A stretch of DNA of 59,735 nt from an uncultured beta proteobacterium. GTDB lineage: Bacteria > Pseudomonadota > Gammaproteobacteria > Burkholderiales > Burkholderiaceae_C. The DNA is taken from positions 1 to 59,735 of the forward strand of contig CAISLN010000054.1 in NCBI GenBank assembly GCA_903886275.1, given 5' to 3'. The position numbers and the translations under genes are program-made. Shown here in pieces: positions 17,706 through 26,760 of this stretch. Position 1 is the stretch's first letter; every line of letters begins with the position of its first letter. The notes under the pieces were generated by a model. The model saw nothing but the letters and a program-made list of their open reading frames with translations, did not search any database and was not told where the DNA came from.

Positions 17706-18620
17706 TTAGAGGGCAAAGCGTTGCAGGCGGCGCTGTACCACCAGGAGATAGGCCGCCACACCCACCAGAATCACCAGGAACATCAGCGTGGCCACGGCCG
17801 CGCCCATGGTCGGGCTGGCCACTTGCGACTGGTAGCCAAAGAAGGTGCGGTAGAACAGGGTGCCCAGCAGATCGGTGCTGTAGTTGGGTCCGGCCATGGC
17901 GCCCTTGACGGTGTAGATCAAATCAAAGGCGTTGAAATTGGCCACAAAGGTCAGAATGGTCACCAGGCCCAGGGTGGGCAGAATCAGCGGCAGACGGATC
18001 TGCCAGAAGATGCGCCAGGGCGAGGCGCCTTCGACCAACGCCGCCTCGACGATGTCCTCGGGAATGGCGATCAGCGCGGCGTAGATCAGCATCATGGGCA
18101 CGCCCACAAACTGCCACACCGACATCAGCGACACCGTGATCAGCGCCGAAGATTCCAGCCCCAGCCAGGGTGCAAACCAGTCGCCTAAGCCCACTATGGT
18201 CAGCAGGCGCTCTGACACGCCCCACAGGGGCGAGAGGATCAGTTGCCAGACAAAGCCGACGATCACCACCGACAGCAGCGTGGGCAGAAAGAAGACGGTG
18301 CGGTAGGCGGCTGCCCAGCGCACGTCCTTGAGCGACAGCAGGGCCGCCAGCAGCAGGCCCACCGGGTTTTGCACCAGCATGTGCATGCCGAAGAATTGGA
18401 TGTTGTTGAGCATCGCGTTCCAGAAGCTGGCTGACCATTGCGGGTCGCTCAGGATGGTGGTGTAGTTGGCAAGGCCACTGAAAGACCGCAGGCCTGTTTC
18501 GTCCGCCGAATACAGGCCTAGGCGCAAGGTGTCGAGCAGCGGGAATGCGCTGAACAATCCATAGATCAGCAGCGCTGGTGCGATGAACACCAGCACGCGC
18601 CATGAAAAACCTTGTTGCAT
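17706..18620 (-). CDS. ABC sugar transporter permease, MalF-like
   Basis: 304 residues from ATG 18620, 3 bases after the binding-protein gene's stop. Six predicted membrane segments (first at about 8-28, VLVFIAPALLIYGLFSAFPL). The EAA loop reads EDIVEAALVEGASPWRIFWQIRLPLILPT. This is the CUT1 family, the partner of the MalG-like permease. The lack of MalF's large periplasmic loop is normal for most CUT1 systems. It is tightly packed in the operon and probably translationally coupled at both ends. Confidence 0.94.
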   Translation of the reverse strand: MQQGFSWRVLVFIAPALLIYGLFSAFPLLDTLRLGLYSADETGLRSFSGLANYTTILSDPQWSASFWNAMLNNIQFFGMHMLVQNPVGLLLAALLSLKDVRWAAAYRTVFFLPTLLSVVIVGFVWQLILSPLWGVSERLLTIVGLGDWFAPWLGLESSALITVSLMSVWQFVGVPMMLIYAALIAIPEDIVEAALVEGASPWRIFWQIRLPLILPTLGLVTILTFVANFNAFDLIYTVKGAMAGPNYSTDLLGTLFYRTFFGYQSQVASPTMGAAVATLMFLVILVGVAAYLLVVQRRLQRFAL

Positions 18621-18623
18621 GGC

Positions 18624-19871
18624 TTATTTAGCCGGGGTGTACCACTTGGCAAATCCGGTCTGGATTTGCGCAGCAGCGTCCTTGGGGGCCATCTTCAGGT
18701 TGATGACCTGCGAGCCCACGTTCCACAGCTCGTTTTCCATGCTCGGCGTGCCGCGGCTCATGATCTGTGCGTTCAGGCGGATGGTGCTCTTGCACTGGTT
18801 GCGCCAGCTGATCATTTCCTTGGCGACCGGGTTCTTCACGTCGATCTTGTGGTTTGACAGCGAGAAGAAACCGGTGACCTTGTTGGTGTACAGGTCGGCA
18901 AACTCCTTGCTGGAGAGCCATTCCAGGAACACCTTGGCGTCGGCCTTGTTGGGGCTCTTGCTGTTGATGCCCATGGCAATGTCGGTGTGGTCAGAGATGT
19001 GGCAAGGGTCGCCGGCTTTTTGCACCGGCGGCTTGAAGGCGCCGAACTCGACCTTGCTGTTTTGCTCAAAGTACGAGATGTCCCAGGAGCCTGCCGGGTA
19101 GATGGCAGCGCGGCCGGTGCCAAACAGGTTTTGCGAGTCGCCATAGGTCTGTGCCTGGTAGCCCTTGGGCAGGTAGGGCGCCCACTTGGCCATCACATCA
19201 AAGGTGGACACAAAGGCCGGGTCGGTGAACTTGGCTTTGCCGGCGATCAGCGCCTTGCGGCCCTCCTCGCCCTTCCAGTGGTTGGCGCCTATGCTGGTGA
19301 AAACGATCTGGTTGGTTTCCCACTGGTCGGAGGTGCCCAGGGCCAGGGGTGCGACCTTGCCGGCCGCCTTGATTTTGTCCATCACGCCAAAGAAGTCGGC
19401 TTCGGTTTCTGGCACCTTCAGGCCCAGCTCGGCAAACACTTTTTTGTTGTAGAAAAAGCCGTGGATGACCGAGGCCATCGGCATGCAATAGGTGTTCTTG
19501 CCATCATCGGTTTGCCACGCGACCTGTGCCGATTCCGGGAAGCTCTTGAGGCCCGGTGTGCCATTCAGGGAGTCGAGTTGGCCCTTCTTGAAAAGGTCCA
19601 GCGACACATCGAACGGGCGGCAGGTGATCAGGTCGCCGGCCGTGCCAGCGGTCAGGCGGGCATTCAGGGCGGAGTTGTATTCGGGCGGTGCGGTGGGGGC
19701 AAACTTCACCGTGATGCCGGGGTGGGCCTTGGCAAAGGCGGGCAGCAAAACTTCCTCCCAGAGGGCCTTGTCATCGACGCGCCAGCTTTCGATGTTGAGG
19801 GTGCCGGCTTGCGCCAGGGCGCAGCAGGTGAGGGCGGCAGCGCAGGCGGTGCTGCGAAAAATGGGGGACAT
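18624..19871 (-). CDS. ABC transporter sugar-binding protein (first gene of the amino-sugar operon)
   Basis: 415 residues from ATG 19871, with AGGAG 8-9 bases upstream. Signal peptide of about 22 residues ending ALAQA. The mature part is a family 1 extracellular solute-binding protein: LNIESWRVDD start, YNSALNARLTAGTAGDLI, GSWDISYFEQ, and the C-terminal KMAPKDAAAQIQTGFAKWY. It binds a mono- or oligosaccharide in the periplasm and delivers it to the adjacent permeases. Downstream GlcNAc kinase and deaminase genes point to GlcNAc or chitobiose-type ligands. The 275-base intergenic region to the divergent gene at 20147 must hold both promoters. Confidence 0.94.
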   Translation of the reverse strand: MSPIFRSTACAAALTCCALAQAGTLNIESWRVDDKALWEEVLLPAFAKAHPGITVKFAPTAPPEYNSALNARLTAGTAGDLITCRPFDVSLDLFKKGQLDSLNGTPGLKSFPESAQVAWQTDDGKNTYCMPMASVIHGFFYNKKVFAELGLKVPETEADFFGVMDKIKAAGKVAPLALGTSDQWETNQIVFTSIGANHWKGEEGRKALIAGKAKFTDPAFVSTFDVMAKWAPYLPKGYQAQTYGDSQNLFGTGRAAIYPAGSWDISYFEQNSKVEFGAFKPPVQKAGDPCHISDHTDIAMGINSKSPNKADAKVFLEWLSSKEFADLYTNKVTGFFSLSNHKIDVKNPVAKEMISWRNQCKSTIRLNAQIMSRGTPSMENELWNVGSQVINLKMAPKDAAAQIQTGFAKWYTPAK

Positions 19872-20146
19872 GGTTGCTTGCTCCTATTGGTATGGATATT
19901 GGTTAAACCGTTCACTGCACAGCCCCGTATGGGTGGGCAGTGCGCCGGAGGTTATGCTCTGTGCCATGTAATTTCAAACCTCCACAAGGCGCCGCGAAGA
20001 ACGCGCAAGTGCTTGATTTGAAAGGGAAAATTAAAACCATAGACAGGCCGTCCCCTTACGTTTTATTACGCTGCAGACCGCACAGGCAAAGGCCCGATCG
20101 CAGTGTTTTTAGGACTGGCTTACATAACATTACGAATCGACAGCAA

Positions 20147-21436
20147 ATGAAAGCACTTGGACAATGGACGGCTGCCCTCCTGGCATGGGCTGGCTTGCTG
20201 CTGGCAATGCCCGGGGCCTGCCTGGCGCAGCCGCAAGCTGCAGCATCGTCGTTGGATGTGTTGCACTGGTGGACCTCGGCAGGCGAACGCCGGGCTGCCG
20301 ACCAGTTGCGCAGCCTGCTGGTGCCGGCAGGCGTGCAGTGGAACGACGCTGCCATTCCGGGCGGCGGCGGCACGGCGGCGATGAAGGTGCTCAAGAGCCG
20401 GGTGCTGATGGGCGATGCGCCGGATGTGGCGCAGTTGATCGGCTCCACCCTGACCGAATGGGCCGACGTGGGTCTGGTGCTGCCACTCAATGGCGTGGCC
20501 GCGCGCCGGAAATGGTCGCAAACCCTGTTCCCCGCAGTGCTCGACTTGGTCAGCTACAAGGGCGTTGTGATTGCCGCGCCGCTGGGGCTGCACCGCATCA
20601 ATACCCTGCTGTACAACCGCCGTCTGCTGGGCCGCCTGGGTCTGCAGCCGCCGCACAGCTGGGCCGAGTTCGAGGCCGTGGCGCGCGCCGTCAGTGCGGC
20701 CGGAATCAAGCCACTGGCCTGGAGCGACGAGGCCTGGCAGATCGCCACGGTGTTCGAATCGCTGCTGCTGAGCGAGGCTGGTCCCACCCTGTACCAGGAA
20801 ATGATCGTGCAGCGCAAAAGCGCGGCCTGGCTGGACCCAAGGGTCGAGAAGGCGCTGCTGCGACTGCGCTGGCTGCGGGCTCAGAGCGGCCTGAACGCGG
20901 ACGCACCGGCGGAACGGGTCTGGACCCAGTCTGCGCGCGAACTAATGGACGGCAGCGCGGCCATGCTGATCATGGGCGACTGGACCCGGGGCGAACTGAT
21001 GGCCTGGGGTGCCAGCCCCTCTACCGATTTTGGTTGCGTCGCCGTGCCCGGCACCGAGCGCATGCACCTCTACAGCGTGGACACCCTGGCCATGCTGGTC
21101 AATGCGCGCCACCCGGTTGCCTTGCAGGAGAAGGTTGCCGAAACGCTGTCGGCGCTACCGGCCCAACTTGCCTACAACCGCATCAAGGGCTCGGTGCCGG
21201 TGCGCCGCGACCTGAGTACCGCAGCACGCAAGAGCCTGGACGCTTGCGCCCGCGACTCTTGGGAAACTTTTGCCGCACCCGGCACGGCCCGCATGCCCAG
21301 TCTGGCGCACCGCATGGCGGCCGACGAGGCCACCAAGGACGCCGTGGCGCAAGCCCTTTGGCGTTACCTGAGCGACCCGCACATGGATGCGCTGGAGGCG
21401 CAAAAGCGCCTGGCCGCCGTGATGCACACACCCTGA
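20147..21436 (+). CDS. Solute-binding protein paired with a two-component system
   Basis: 429 residues from ATG 20147. Signal peptide of about 28 residues (hydrophobic run LLAWAGLLLAMPGACLA, cut before QPQ). The rest is a family 1 sugar-binding fold: LDVLHWWTSAGERRAADQLR, GGGGTAAMKVLKSRVLMGDAPDVAQL, APLGLHRINTLLYNRRLL, GDWTRGELMAWG. No permease or ATPase gene lies beside it on this strand. Instead it is followed after 15 bases by a response regulator and a histidine kinase gene. It may supply ligand to the divergent ABC importer, or act as a periplasmic ligand sensor that touches the kinase, as binding proteins do in some chemoreceptor and kinase systems. The sensor role is inference. Confidence 0.9.
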   Translation: MKALGQWTAALLAWAGLLLAMPGACLAQPQAAASSLDVLHWWTSAGERRAADQLRSLLVPAGVQWNDAAIPGGGGTAAMKVLKSRVLMGDAPDVAQLIGSTLTEWADVGLVLPLNGVAARRKWSQTLFPAVLDLVSYKGVVIAAPLGLHRINTLLYNRRLLGRLGLQPPHSWAEFEAVARAVSAAGIKPLAWSDEAWQIATVFESLLLSEAGPTLYQEMIVQRKSAAWLDPRVEKALLRLRWLRAQSGLNADAPAERVWTQSARELMDGSAAMLIMGDWTRGELMAWGASPSTDFGCVAVPGTERMHLYSVDTLAMLVNARHPVALQEKVAETLSALPAQLAYNRIKGSVPVRRDLSTAARKSLDACARDSWETFAAPGTARMPSLAHRMAADEATKDAVAQALWRYLSDPHMDALEAQKRLAAVMHTP

Positions 21437-21451
21437 CAATTGGAGTCCCCC

Positions 21452-22168
21452 ATGCTAAGAACCATACTCATGGTCGATGATGACCAAAAGACCCGCAACC
21501 TGCTCAAGGCCTATCTGGAAAAGCAGCAGTACGAGGTGCGCAGCGCCCATGACGGCGCCAGTTTCCTGGCTGAATTCGAGCGCTTTCGCGACAAGCTCAG
21601 CCTGGTGATACTCGATGTGATGCTGCCCGATACCGACGGTTTTACGCTGTGCAAGACGGTGCGCAGCCAGTCCAGCGTTCCCATCATCATGCTGACCGCC
21701 AGTGCCGACGACACCGACCGCATCGTGGGTCTGGAGCTCGGGGCCGACGACTACATCGCCAAGCCCTACAACCCGCGCGAGCTGCTGGCGCGCATCAAGG
21801 CCATACAGCGCCGTATGCAGGTGGGCAGCAGCGGGCCTGCGCGTTACCTGCGCTTCGGAGCCTTTAGCATGGACCTGACCGAGCGGCTGCTGCGCAACGC
21901 GCAGGGCGAGCGCGTCATCCTCACCAGCATGGACTTCAACTTGCTGCGTTTTTTTGCCGAGCATGCCGGCGAAACGCTGGACCGCAGCCGCCTGATGGAA
22001 CAAACGCGTGGACGCGATCTCGGGCCGCTGGACCGCTCGCTGGATGTGCAGGTCAGTCGCCTGCGCCAGCGCCTGCAAGACGATGGGCGCCAGCCCGACC
22101 TGATCAAGACGGTGCGCGGCAGCGGTTATGTTTTTTCGGCGGATGTCACAAGCCACACCGAGGCCTGA
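21452..22168 (+). CDS. OmpR/PhoB-family response regulator
   Basis: 238 residues from ATG 21452, preceded by GGAG 7 bases upstream; a TTG at 21440 is less likely. Receiver domain at 1-120: ILMVDDDQKT acidic pair, LVILDVMLPDTDGF with phospho-Asp, LTAS, and YIAKPYNPRELLARI with the conserved Lys. The C-terminal winged helix (about 135-235) ends in LIKTVRGSGYVFSA, the OmpR recognition and wing region. It is the cognate partner of the kinase that starts 4 bases downstream. Likely targets are the divergent amino-sugar operon and possibly its own operon, both served by the 19872-20146 intergenic region. Confidence 0.94.
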   Translation: MLRTILMVDDDQKTRNLLKAYLEKQQYEVRSAHDGASFLAEFERFRDKLSLVILDVMLPDTDGFTLCKTVRSQSSVPIIMLTASADDTDRIVGLELGADDYIAKPYNPRELLARIKAIQRRMQVGSSGPARYLRFGAFSMDLTERLLRNAQGERVILTSMDFNLLRFFAEHAGETLDRSRLMEQTRGRDLGPLDRSLDVQVSRLRQRLQDDGRQPDLIKTVRGSGYVFSADVTSHTEA

Positions 22169-22172
22169 GACC

Positions 22173-23627
22173 ATGCGTTGGCGTCCCTGGCCAGACAGCC
22201 TGCTGGCGCGCATTGTGCTGGTGATGGTACTGGGCGTCATCAGTGCGCAACTGGTGGGCACCTTCTTGCTGGCGCGCCAGTTGCGCGACACCGTGCGCAC
22301 CGAGGCCCTGAGCGCCGGGCGTTACCTGGCTGTCAACGCGGCCGGTTCGATCCGCTTCTTTCGCGACCTGCCACCGGCCTATCGCCCGCTCCTGATCGAG
22401 CAACTGCGCACCATGGGCGGCACGCGCTTCTTTATCAACTTCAACCGCGCTCGCGTGCCCGTCAGCAGCATAGTTGGCAACCCGCTGGCCGACACGGTGG
22501 TGGAGGTGGTGCGCGACGAACTGGTACGCACCCTGCCCACGGCAGGCATGCCCACAGTTGGCTTCGCTTGGCCGCAGGGCCTGCGGGTGTCGGACGACGG
22601 CCGTCTGGTAACCGAACTGCCCGAGTCTTGGGTGGAGGCTACGCTGCTGATCCGGCCGCGCCCGGCGCCGATTTTGGTGATACAGACCGAGTTCGAGAAA
22701 GGCCATTGGCTGTACCTGGCGGCCACCATGCCAGACCCGTATTTTCTGGACAATGCCAACCCGCTCACCTTGGACCGGGTGGCCCTGCAACTGGTCACGC
22801 TGTTGACCGTGCTGCTGCTGGCGGGGTGGATGGTGCGCAGCATGGTGCAGCCCATTAACCGACTTGCCGCCGCCGCCAATGCCTTTAGCAGCGCGGTGGC
22901 GCCCGAGCCGATTCCCGAGACCGGCACCTCCGAGCTGCGGCGCACGGCGCGCGCCTTCAACGCCATGCAGGCCCGCATCCAGGGCTATTTGCTGGACCGG
23001 GAGCGCCTCTTCATCGGCATTTCGCACAGTCTCAAAACCCCCATCATGCGACTCAAGCTGCGTACCGAGTTGCTCGATGAAGAGTCCATGCGCAACGAGT
23101 TCCACGAGGACCTGGACGATCTGGATGTGATGGTCAATTCGGCCCTGCAAAGCGTGCGCGACACCGACATCCACGAGAACCTGGTGGTGGTGCGCATGGA
23201 CAGCCTGCTGGCGCGCCTGGTCGAGCGCCCCATCCATCCCAACGCGGCCATCGCCTACCAGCCCATGGCCATTCGCATCCACGGCAAGCCGCTGGCGCTG
23301 CAGCGCGCGCTGGGCAACCTGCTGGACAACGCGGTGCTGTATGGCGACCGGGTGCAGGTGCGCCTGAGCCGCATGGGCACCATGGCGCTGGTGGAGATTC
23401 GCGACTATGGACCGGGCCTACCCGAAGCCTCCATGACCGCCGTCTTTGAGCCGCATCTGCGTCTGCCCTATGGACAGGAGCGCAACCGGGGTGGCTCCGG
23501 CTTGGGCCTGGGTATTTCGCGCAACATTGTGCAGGCGCATGGCGGTGAAATTCGCCTGCACAACCATACCGAGGGCGGTCTGGTGGTTTCGGTGCTGCTG
23601 CCGGCCATGCCCGACAACGAAGCCTGA
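22173..23627 (+). CDS. Membrane sensor histidine kinase
   Basis: 484 residues from ATG 22173. TM1 at about 11-33, a periplasmic domain of about 175 residues, and TM2 at about 208-228. HAMP follows (VRSMVQPINRLAAAANAF), then HisKA with FIGISHSLKTPIMRLKLRTE, where the His is followed by SLKTP rather than the usual DLRTP. The HATPase domain has GNLLDNAVLYG (N box), RDYGPGLPE (G1) and GSGLGLGISRNIV (G2). EnvZ-like architecture. With the regulator and periplasmic binding protein encoded just upstream it forms a compact sugar-sensing unit. The gene ends 27 bases before the convergent nagA. Confidence 0.93.
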   Translation: MRWRPWPDSLLARIVLVMVLGVISAQLVGTFLLARQLRDTVRTEALSAGRYLAVNAAGSIRFFRDLPPAYRPLLIEQLRTMGGTRFFINFNRARVPVSSIVGNPLADTVVEVVRDELVRTLPTAGMPTVGFAWPQGLRVSDDGRLVTELPESWVEATLLIRPRPAPILVIQTEFEKGHWLYLAATMPDPYFLDNANPLTLDRVALQLVTLLTVLLLAGWMVRSMVQPINRLAAAANAFSSAVAPEPIPETGTSELRRTARAFNAMQARIQGYLLDRERLFIGISHSLKTPIMRLKLRTELLDEESMRNEFHEDLDDLDVMVNSALQSVRDTDIHENLVVVRMDSLLARLVERPIHPNAAIAYQPMAIRIHGKPLALQRALGNLLDNAVLYGDRVQVRLSRMGTMALVEIRDYGPGLPEASMTAVFEPHLRLPYGQERNRGGSGLGLGISRNIVQAHGGEIRLHNHTEGGLVVSVLLPAMPDNEA

Positions 23628-23654
23628 CAGCAATGTGGGCGAGGGCGCTGTGGC

Positions 23655-24782
23655 TCAGCGGGCCAGGGCCTGGCCTTCGATGACCACCGCCTGCAACTGC
23701 AGGTCGCGGTCCAGCCGCACCACATCGGCCCAGGCGCCGACGGCCAGGCGCCCGCGGTCTTTCACACCCAGGTGGTTGGCGGCATGGGTGGATACGCGGG
23801 CCGATGCATCGGTGAGCGTCAGGCCCAGGGTCTGCACCAAATTGCGCAGCGCCTGGTCCATGGTCAGGGTGGAGCCGGCCAGCGTGCCATCGGCCAGGCG
23901 CACACCGCCCTGGCATTTGAAGACCGCATGCCGGCCCAGTGTGTACTGCCCATCCGGCATGCCGGTGGCGGCGGTGGAGTCGGTGACACAGTAGAGGCCG
24001 GGGATGGCGCGCAGCGCCGCGTGGATGGCGCCGGGGTGCACATGCAGCAGGTCCGGAATAATTTCGGCATAGGGCGCATGGGCCAGTGCTGCACCGACCA
24101 TGCCGGGTGCGCGGTGCTGCAGCGGGCTCATGGCGTTGAACAAATGGGTGAAGCCGGTGGCGCCGCAGCGCATTGCGGCCAGGCCCTGCTCGTAGCTGCC
24201 AGAGCTGTGCCCCAACTGCACCCGAAAACCCTGGGCGCACAGATTCGCAATCAGGTTCTGGTTGTCCGCCACCTCGGGCGCCAGGGTGATCAGCCGGATC
24301 GGCGCAATGGCGTGCAGGCGGGCGATTTCTTCTAGGTTGGCTGGCCGGGCAAAGGGCGGCTGGGCGCCCAGGCGGCTCTCGCTGATGTAAGGACCCTCCA
24401 GATGCACGCCCAGTATGCGTGCCGCATGGTCCGGGCGCTCGCGGCACAGCGGTGCCAGCGCGGCAAAGGCGAGGTCGAGGTCGGCCTGTGGCGCGGTCAT
24501 CGTGGTGGCCAGCAAGGAGGTGGTGCCATGCTGTGCGTGCAGGCGCGTGACATGCAGCGCGGCCTCACCGCCTTCCATGATGTCGTGGCCGGCGCCCCCG
24601 TGCACATGGGCGTCGATAAAGCCGGGCAGCAAGAGGGCCTCGCCGTTGTCGCGCGCCTGCTCCTCGCTTAAGGGCTTGCCCTCAATGGCCTGTATGCGTC
24701 CCGCTGCATCCAGCTGCAGGGTGCCGTGGACAAAGCCGGTGCTTGAGAGGATGTTGCCCTGTAAGTTTTTCATGGTGTGCAT
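23655..24782 (-). CDS. nagA: N-acetylglucosamine-6-phosphate deacetylase
   Basis: 375 residues from ATG 24782 (an ATG at 24773 is also possible). Amidohydrolase fold with metal motif GFIDAHVHGGAGHDIMEGG (about residues 54-72), LGVHLEGPYIS carrying the metal-binding Glu, and LGHSSGSYEQGLAAMRCGATGFTHLFNAM with metal-site His residues. TDS near VTDSTAATGMPDG carries the catalytic Asp. It removes acetate from GlcNAc-6-phosphate, the step between the kinase (14754-15683) and the SIS deaminase (13685-14761). It stands as a single gene facing the two-component genes, outside the main operon though only about 4 kb away. Confidence 0.95.
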   Translation of the reverse strand: MHTMKNLQGNILSSTGFVHGTLQLDAAGRIQAIEGKPLSEEQARDNGEALLLPGFIDAHVHGGAGHDIMEGGEAALHVTRLHAQHGTTSLLATTMTAPQADLDLAFAALAPLCRERPDHAARILGVHLEGPYISESRLGAQPPFARPANLEEIARLHAIAPIRLITLAPEVADNQNLIANLCAQGFRVQLGHSSGSYEQGLAAMRCGATGFTHLFNAMSPLQHRAPGMVGAALAHAPYAEIIPDLLHVHPGAIHAALRAIPGLYCVTDSTAATGMPDGQYTLGRHAVFKCQGGVRLADGTLAGSTLTMDQALRNLVQTLGLTLTDASARVSTHAANHLGVKDRGRLAVGAWADVVRLDRDLQLQAVVIEGQALAR

Positions 24783-24918
24783 GTCGTTCGGCGCAGTTTC
24801 ACTGCGTAGTCATAGCAATCGCTTCTGCGAAGGTGGGAGATGTCGGAGACCATGAAATACATGTTGCTGCAAACGGATAAGTTTGCCGATGGTACCAGTT
24901 TAATACCAGTGAGAGCAA

Positions 24919-24950
24919 CGCCCCGCTGGGGGCGCTCCCCCTGCGGGGCG
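24919..24950. terminator. Nested GC-rich hairpin, possible terminator or repeat
   Basis: Outer arms CGCCCCGC (24919-24926) and GCGGGGCG (24943-24950) enclose an inner GGGGG/CCCCC stem. It lies between the stop of the chemoreceptor gene (24966, leftward) and the start of nagA, so it would be transcribed at the 3' end of the former. There is no T tract. The GC-rich stem near a leftward stop resembles the hairpin at 11919-11932. Confidence 0.4.
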
Positions 24951-24965
24951 AGGAAGCCGGGGGTC

Positions 24966-26570
24966 TTAGTTGCGGCTGGCGTGGATACTGTTATCGCGCA
25001 GCTTGAAGACGGCCACGGTATGAACCAGTTCCTGCGCCAACAGGTTTAGGCTGCTGGCGGCGGCGGCCATTTCTTCCACCAGGGCGGCATTTTGCTGCGT
25101 TGCCATGTCCATGTGCGAAATCGCCTGGCCGACCTGGGTCACGCCGTTGGCCTGCTCATGGCTGGCGCTGGTGATGGACGCCATGAGGGAGGCCACGCGC
25201 TGGATCGCCTCCACCACCTCGCTCATGGTGGCGCCGGCCCGGCCCACCAGGGTGCTGCCCTGTTCCACCTTCTGCAGGCTGGTCTCTATGAGGCCCTTGA
25301 TCTCCTTGGCGGCGGCGGCGCTGCGCCCGGCCAGCAAACGCACCTCGGTAGCGACGACGGCAAAGCCACGGCCCTGCTCACCGGCCCGGGCCGCCTCCAC
25401 CGCCGCATTCAGCGCCAGGATATTGGTCTGAAAGGCAATGCCGTCGATCACGCTGATGATGGCCGCGATCTGGTGGGACGAGTCGTTGATGCCGCGCATG
25501 GTGGACACCACCTGTCCCACCACCTCGCCGCCTTTTTCTGCCACTTTGGTTGCGCGCATGGCGAGCTGGTTGGCCTCCTGCGCTGAATCGGCGTTTTGCC
25601 GCACTGCCGCACCTAGCTGCTCCATGGAGGAAGCGGTCTGTTCCAGGGATGCCGCCTGTTGTTCGGTGCGGGCCGACAGGTCTTGATTGCCTTCGGCGAT
25701 TTCCTGGCTGGCCGTGGCCACGCCCTCCGATCCCTGGCGCACCCGCGCCACGATATCGGACAGGCTGCTTTGCATCAGCCCGAGCTGGGCCATCATGCTG
25801 TGACTGTCGTGCGGCGCAAGCGTGAGCGGTGTGGACAGGTCTCCGGCGGCTACGCTCCTGGCCAGTTGCGTAGCCTGTGCGGGTTCGGCTCCGAGTTCAC
25901 GAAGTTGGCGGCGCACGATGGCGCCTATGGCAAAAAACAGCAGCAATTGCAGCAGGCCCTGGCCCAGCCATAGCCACAGGTTGATGCGGGCTATGCTTTC
26001 CTGGTCGGACTGGATGTCGGAGCGGATGCTGATGGCCCCCAGCACCGTGCCCTCGTCCACACCATGGCATTCCAGACACTTGGAGCCGCGAAAGCTCTTG
26101 TGGGCAATGTAGGGAATGACGGCGCGCAGCGTAGTCGCCCCGGCCTGGCTGTTGTCGATCTGGTAAACCGCCTTGCCGTTGGCCAATACGCTGCGGTCCA
26201 GCGCATCGACTGGGCTTTGGTTGGCCAGGCCGGGACCGAATTCATCGATCACGCCCTTGCCGCGAATGACGCGCAGTTCCTTGATTTGGTCGGACTCACC
26301 CATCTTGCGGATGAAGAGTTCACGCACCTTGGGGTCATCAATCACGTCGTGGTCCTGAACCCTGGCCGACATCAAGGTGGTGAGGGCGTTGATCACGCCA
26401 TCCGCCACCACGGCGGTGCGGTCTTCGGCGGCGTGCAGTGCACGGTTCCCGATCTCCCGTGATATTGCGTACTGGGCGGCTAGCAGAATGGCCAGCAAAA
26501 GGCCCTGGATGAGAAACTGTAGTTTGCGTTGCAAACCCAGATGGGACCAGTGTTCTTTGAATGTATTCAT
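24966..26570 (-). CDS. Methyl-accepting chemotaxis protein with periplasmic c-type haem motif
   Basis: 534 residues from ATG 26570. TM1 at about 18-36, a periplasmic domain at about 37-195, TM2 at about 197-219, HAMP to about 275, then the MCP signalling coiled coil whose tip reads [20 protein letters not shown]. The periplasmic domain carries SKCLECHG, a CxxCH haem-attachment site (C165, C168, H169), in a Tll0287-like/DUF3365-type sensor context. Such receptors bind covalent haem and sense redox, oxygen or NO, as described for Geobacter MCPs. A perfect FNR-type box lies about 150 bases upstream, which agrees with a redox role. No che genes are nearby, so it is an orphan receptor. Confidence 0.93.
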   Translation of the reverse strand: MNTFKEHWSHLGLQRKLQFLIQGLLLAILLAAQYAISREIGNRALHAAEDRTAVVADGVINALTTLMSARVQDHDVIDDPKVRELFIRKMGESDQIKELRVIRGKGVIDEFGPGLANQSPVDALDRSVLANGKAVYQIDNSQAGATTLRAVIPYIAHKSFRGSKCLECHGVDEGTVLGAISIRSDIQSDQESIARINLWLWLGQGLLQLLLFFAIGAIVRRQLRELGAEPAQATQLARSVAAGDLSTPLTLAPHDSHSMMAQLGLMQSSLSDIVARVRQGSEGVATASQEIAEGNQDLSARTEQQAASLEQTASSMEQLGAAVRQNADSAQEANQLAMRATKVAEKGGEVVGQVVSTMRGINDSSHQIAAIISVIDGIAFQTNILALNAAVEAARAGEQGRGFAVVATEVRLLAGRSAAAAKEIKGLIETSLQKVEQGSTLVGRAGATMSEVVEAIQRVASLMASITSASHEQANGVTQVGQAISHMDMATQQNAALVEEMAAAASSLNLLAQELVHTVAVFKLRDNSIHASRN

Positions 26571-26706
26571 GGCGACTCAATACTGAGCACAATGCCTGTG
26601 CCCAGTCTGCATGCTTGTTGTCCCTGTTTGAATCCGCCACTGCGGGCGGTGCACCAACCACTGGACCGCATGCTAGAGCATCAGCCGCATTGCTTTTGAA
26701 ATAGGT

Positions 26707-26742
26707 GTTGCCGGCTCTTGATGTACATCAAGAGCCGGCAAC
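26707..26742. repeat. Perfect 36-bp palindrome between the small hypothetical gene and the chemoreceptor gene
   Basis: The left arm GTTGCCGGCTCTTGATGT is followed directly by its exact reverse complement (18+18 bases, no mismatch). It lies between the stop of the small leftward gene (26761) and the start of the leftward chemoreceptor gene (26570). It could fold as a strong hairpin but no T run follows on either strand. Its core is an FNR-type site. Confidence 0.9.
26718..26731. promoter_or_regulatory. Perfect FNR/ANR-type box
   Basis: TTGATGTACATCAA matches the CRP/FNR consensus TTGAT-N4-ATCAA exactly, at the centre of the 36-bp palindrome. The site centre is about 154 bases upstream of the chemoreceptor ATG, compatible with activation if the transcript has a long leader. 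It points to control by oxygen- or NO-sensing FNR, Anr or Dnr regulators. No promoter start has been placed. Confidence 0.7.
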
Positions 26743-26760
26743 ATGCGGTGCGCTCAGGTT

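Noticed and set aside
26707..26742. Palindrome as a simple rho-independent terminator
   Set aside because: No T run follows the stem on either strand, and the core matches an FNR site exactly.
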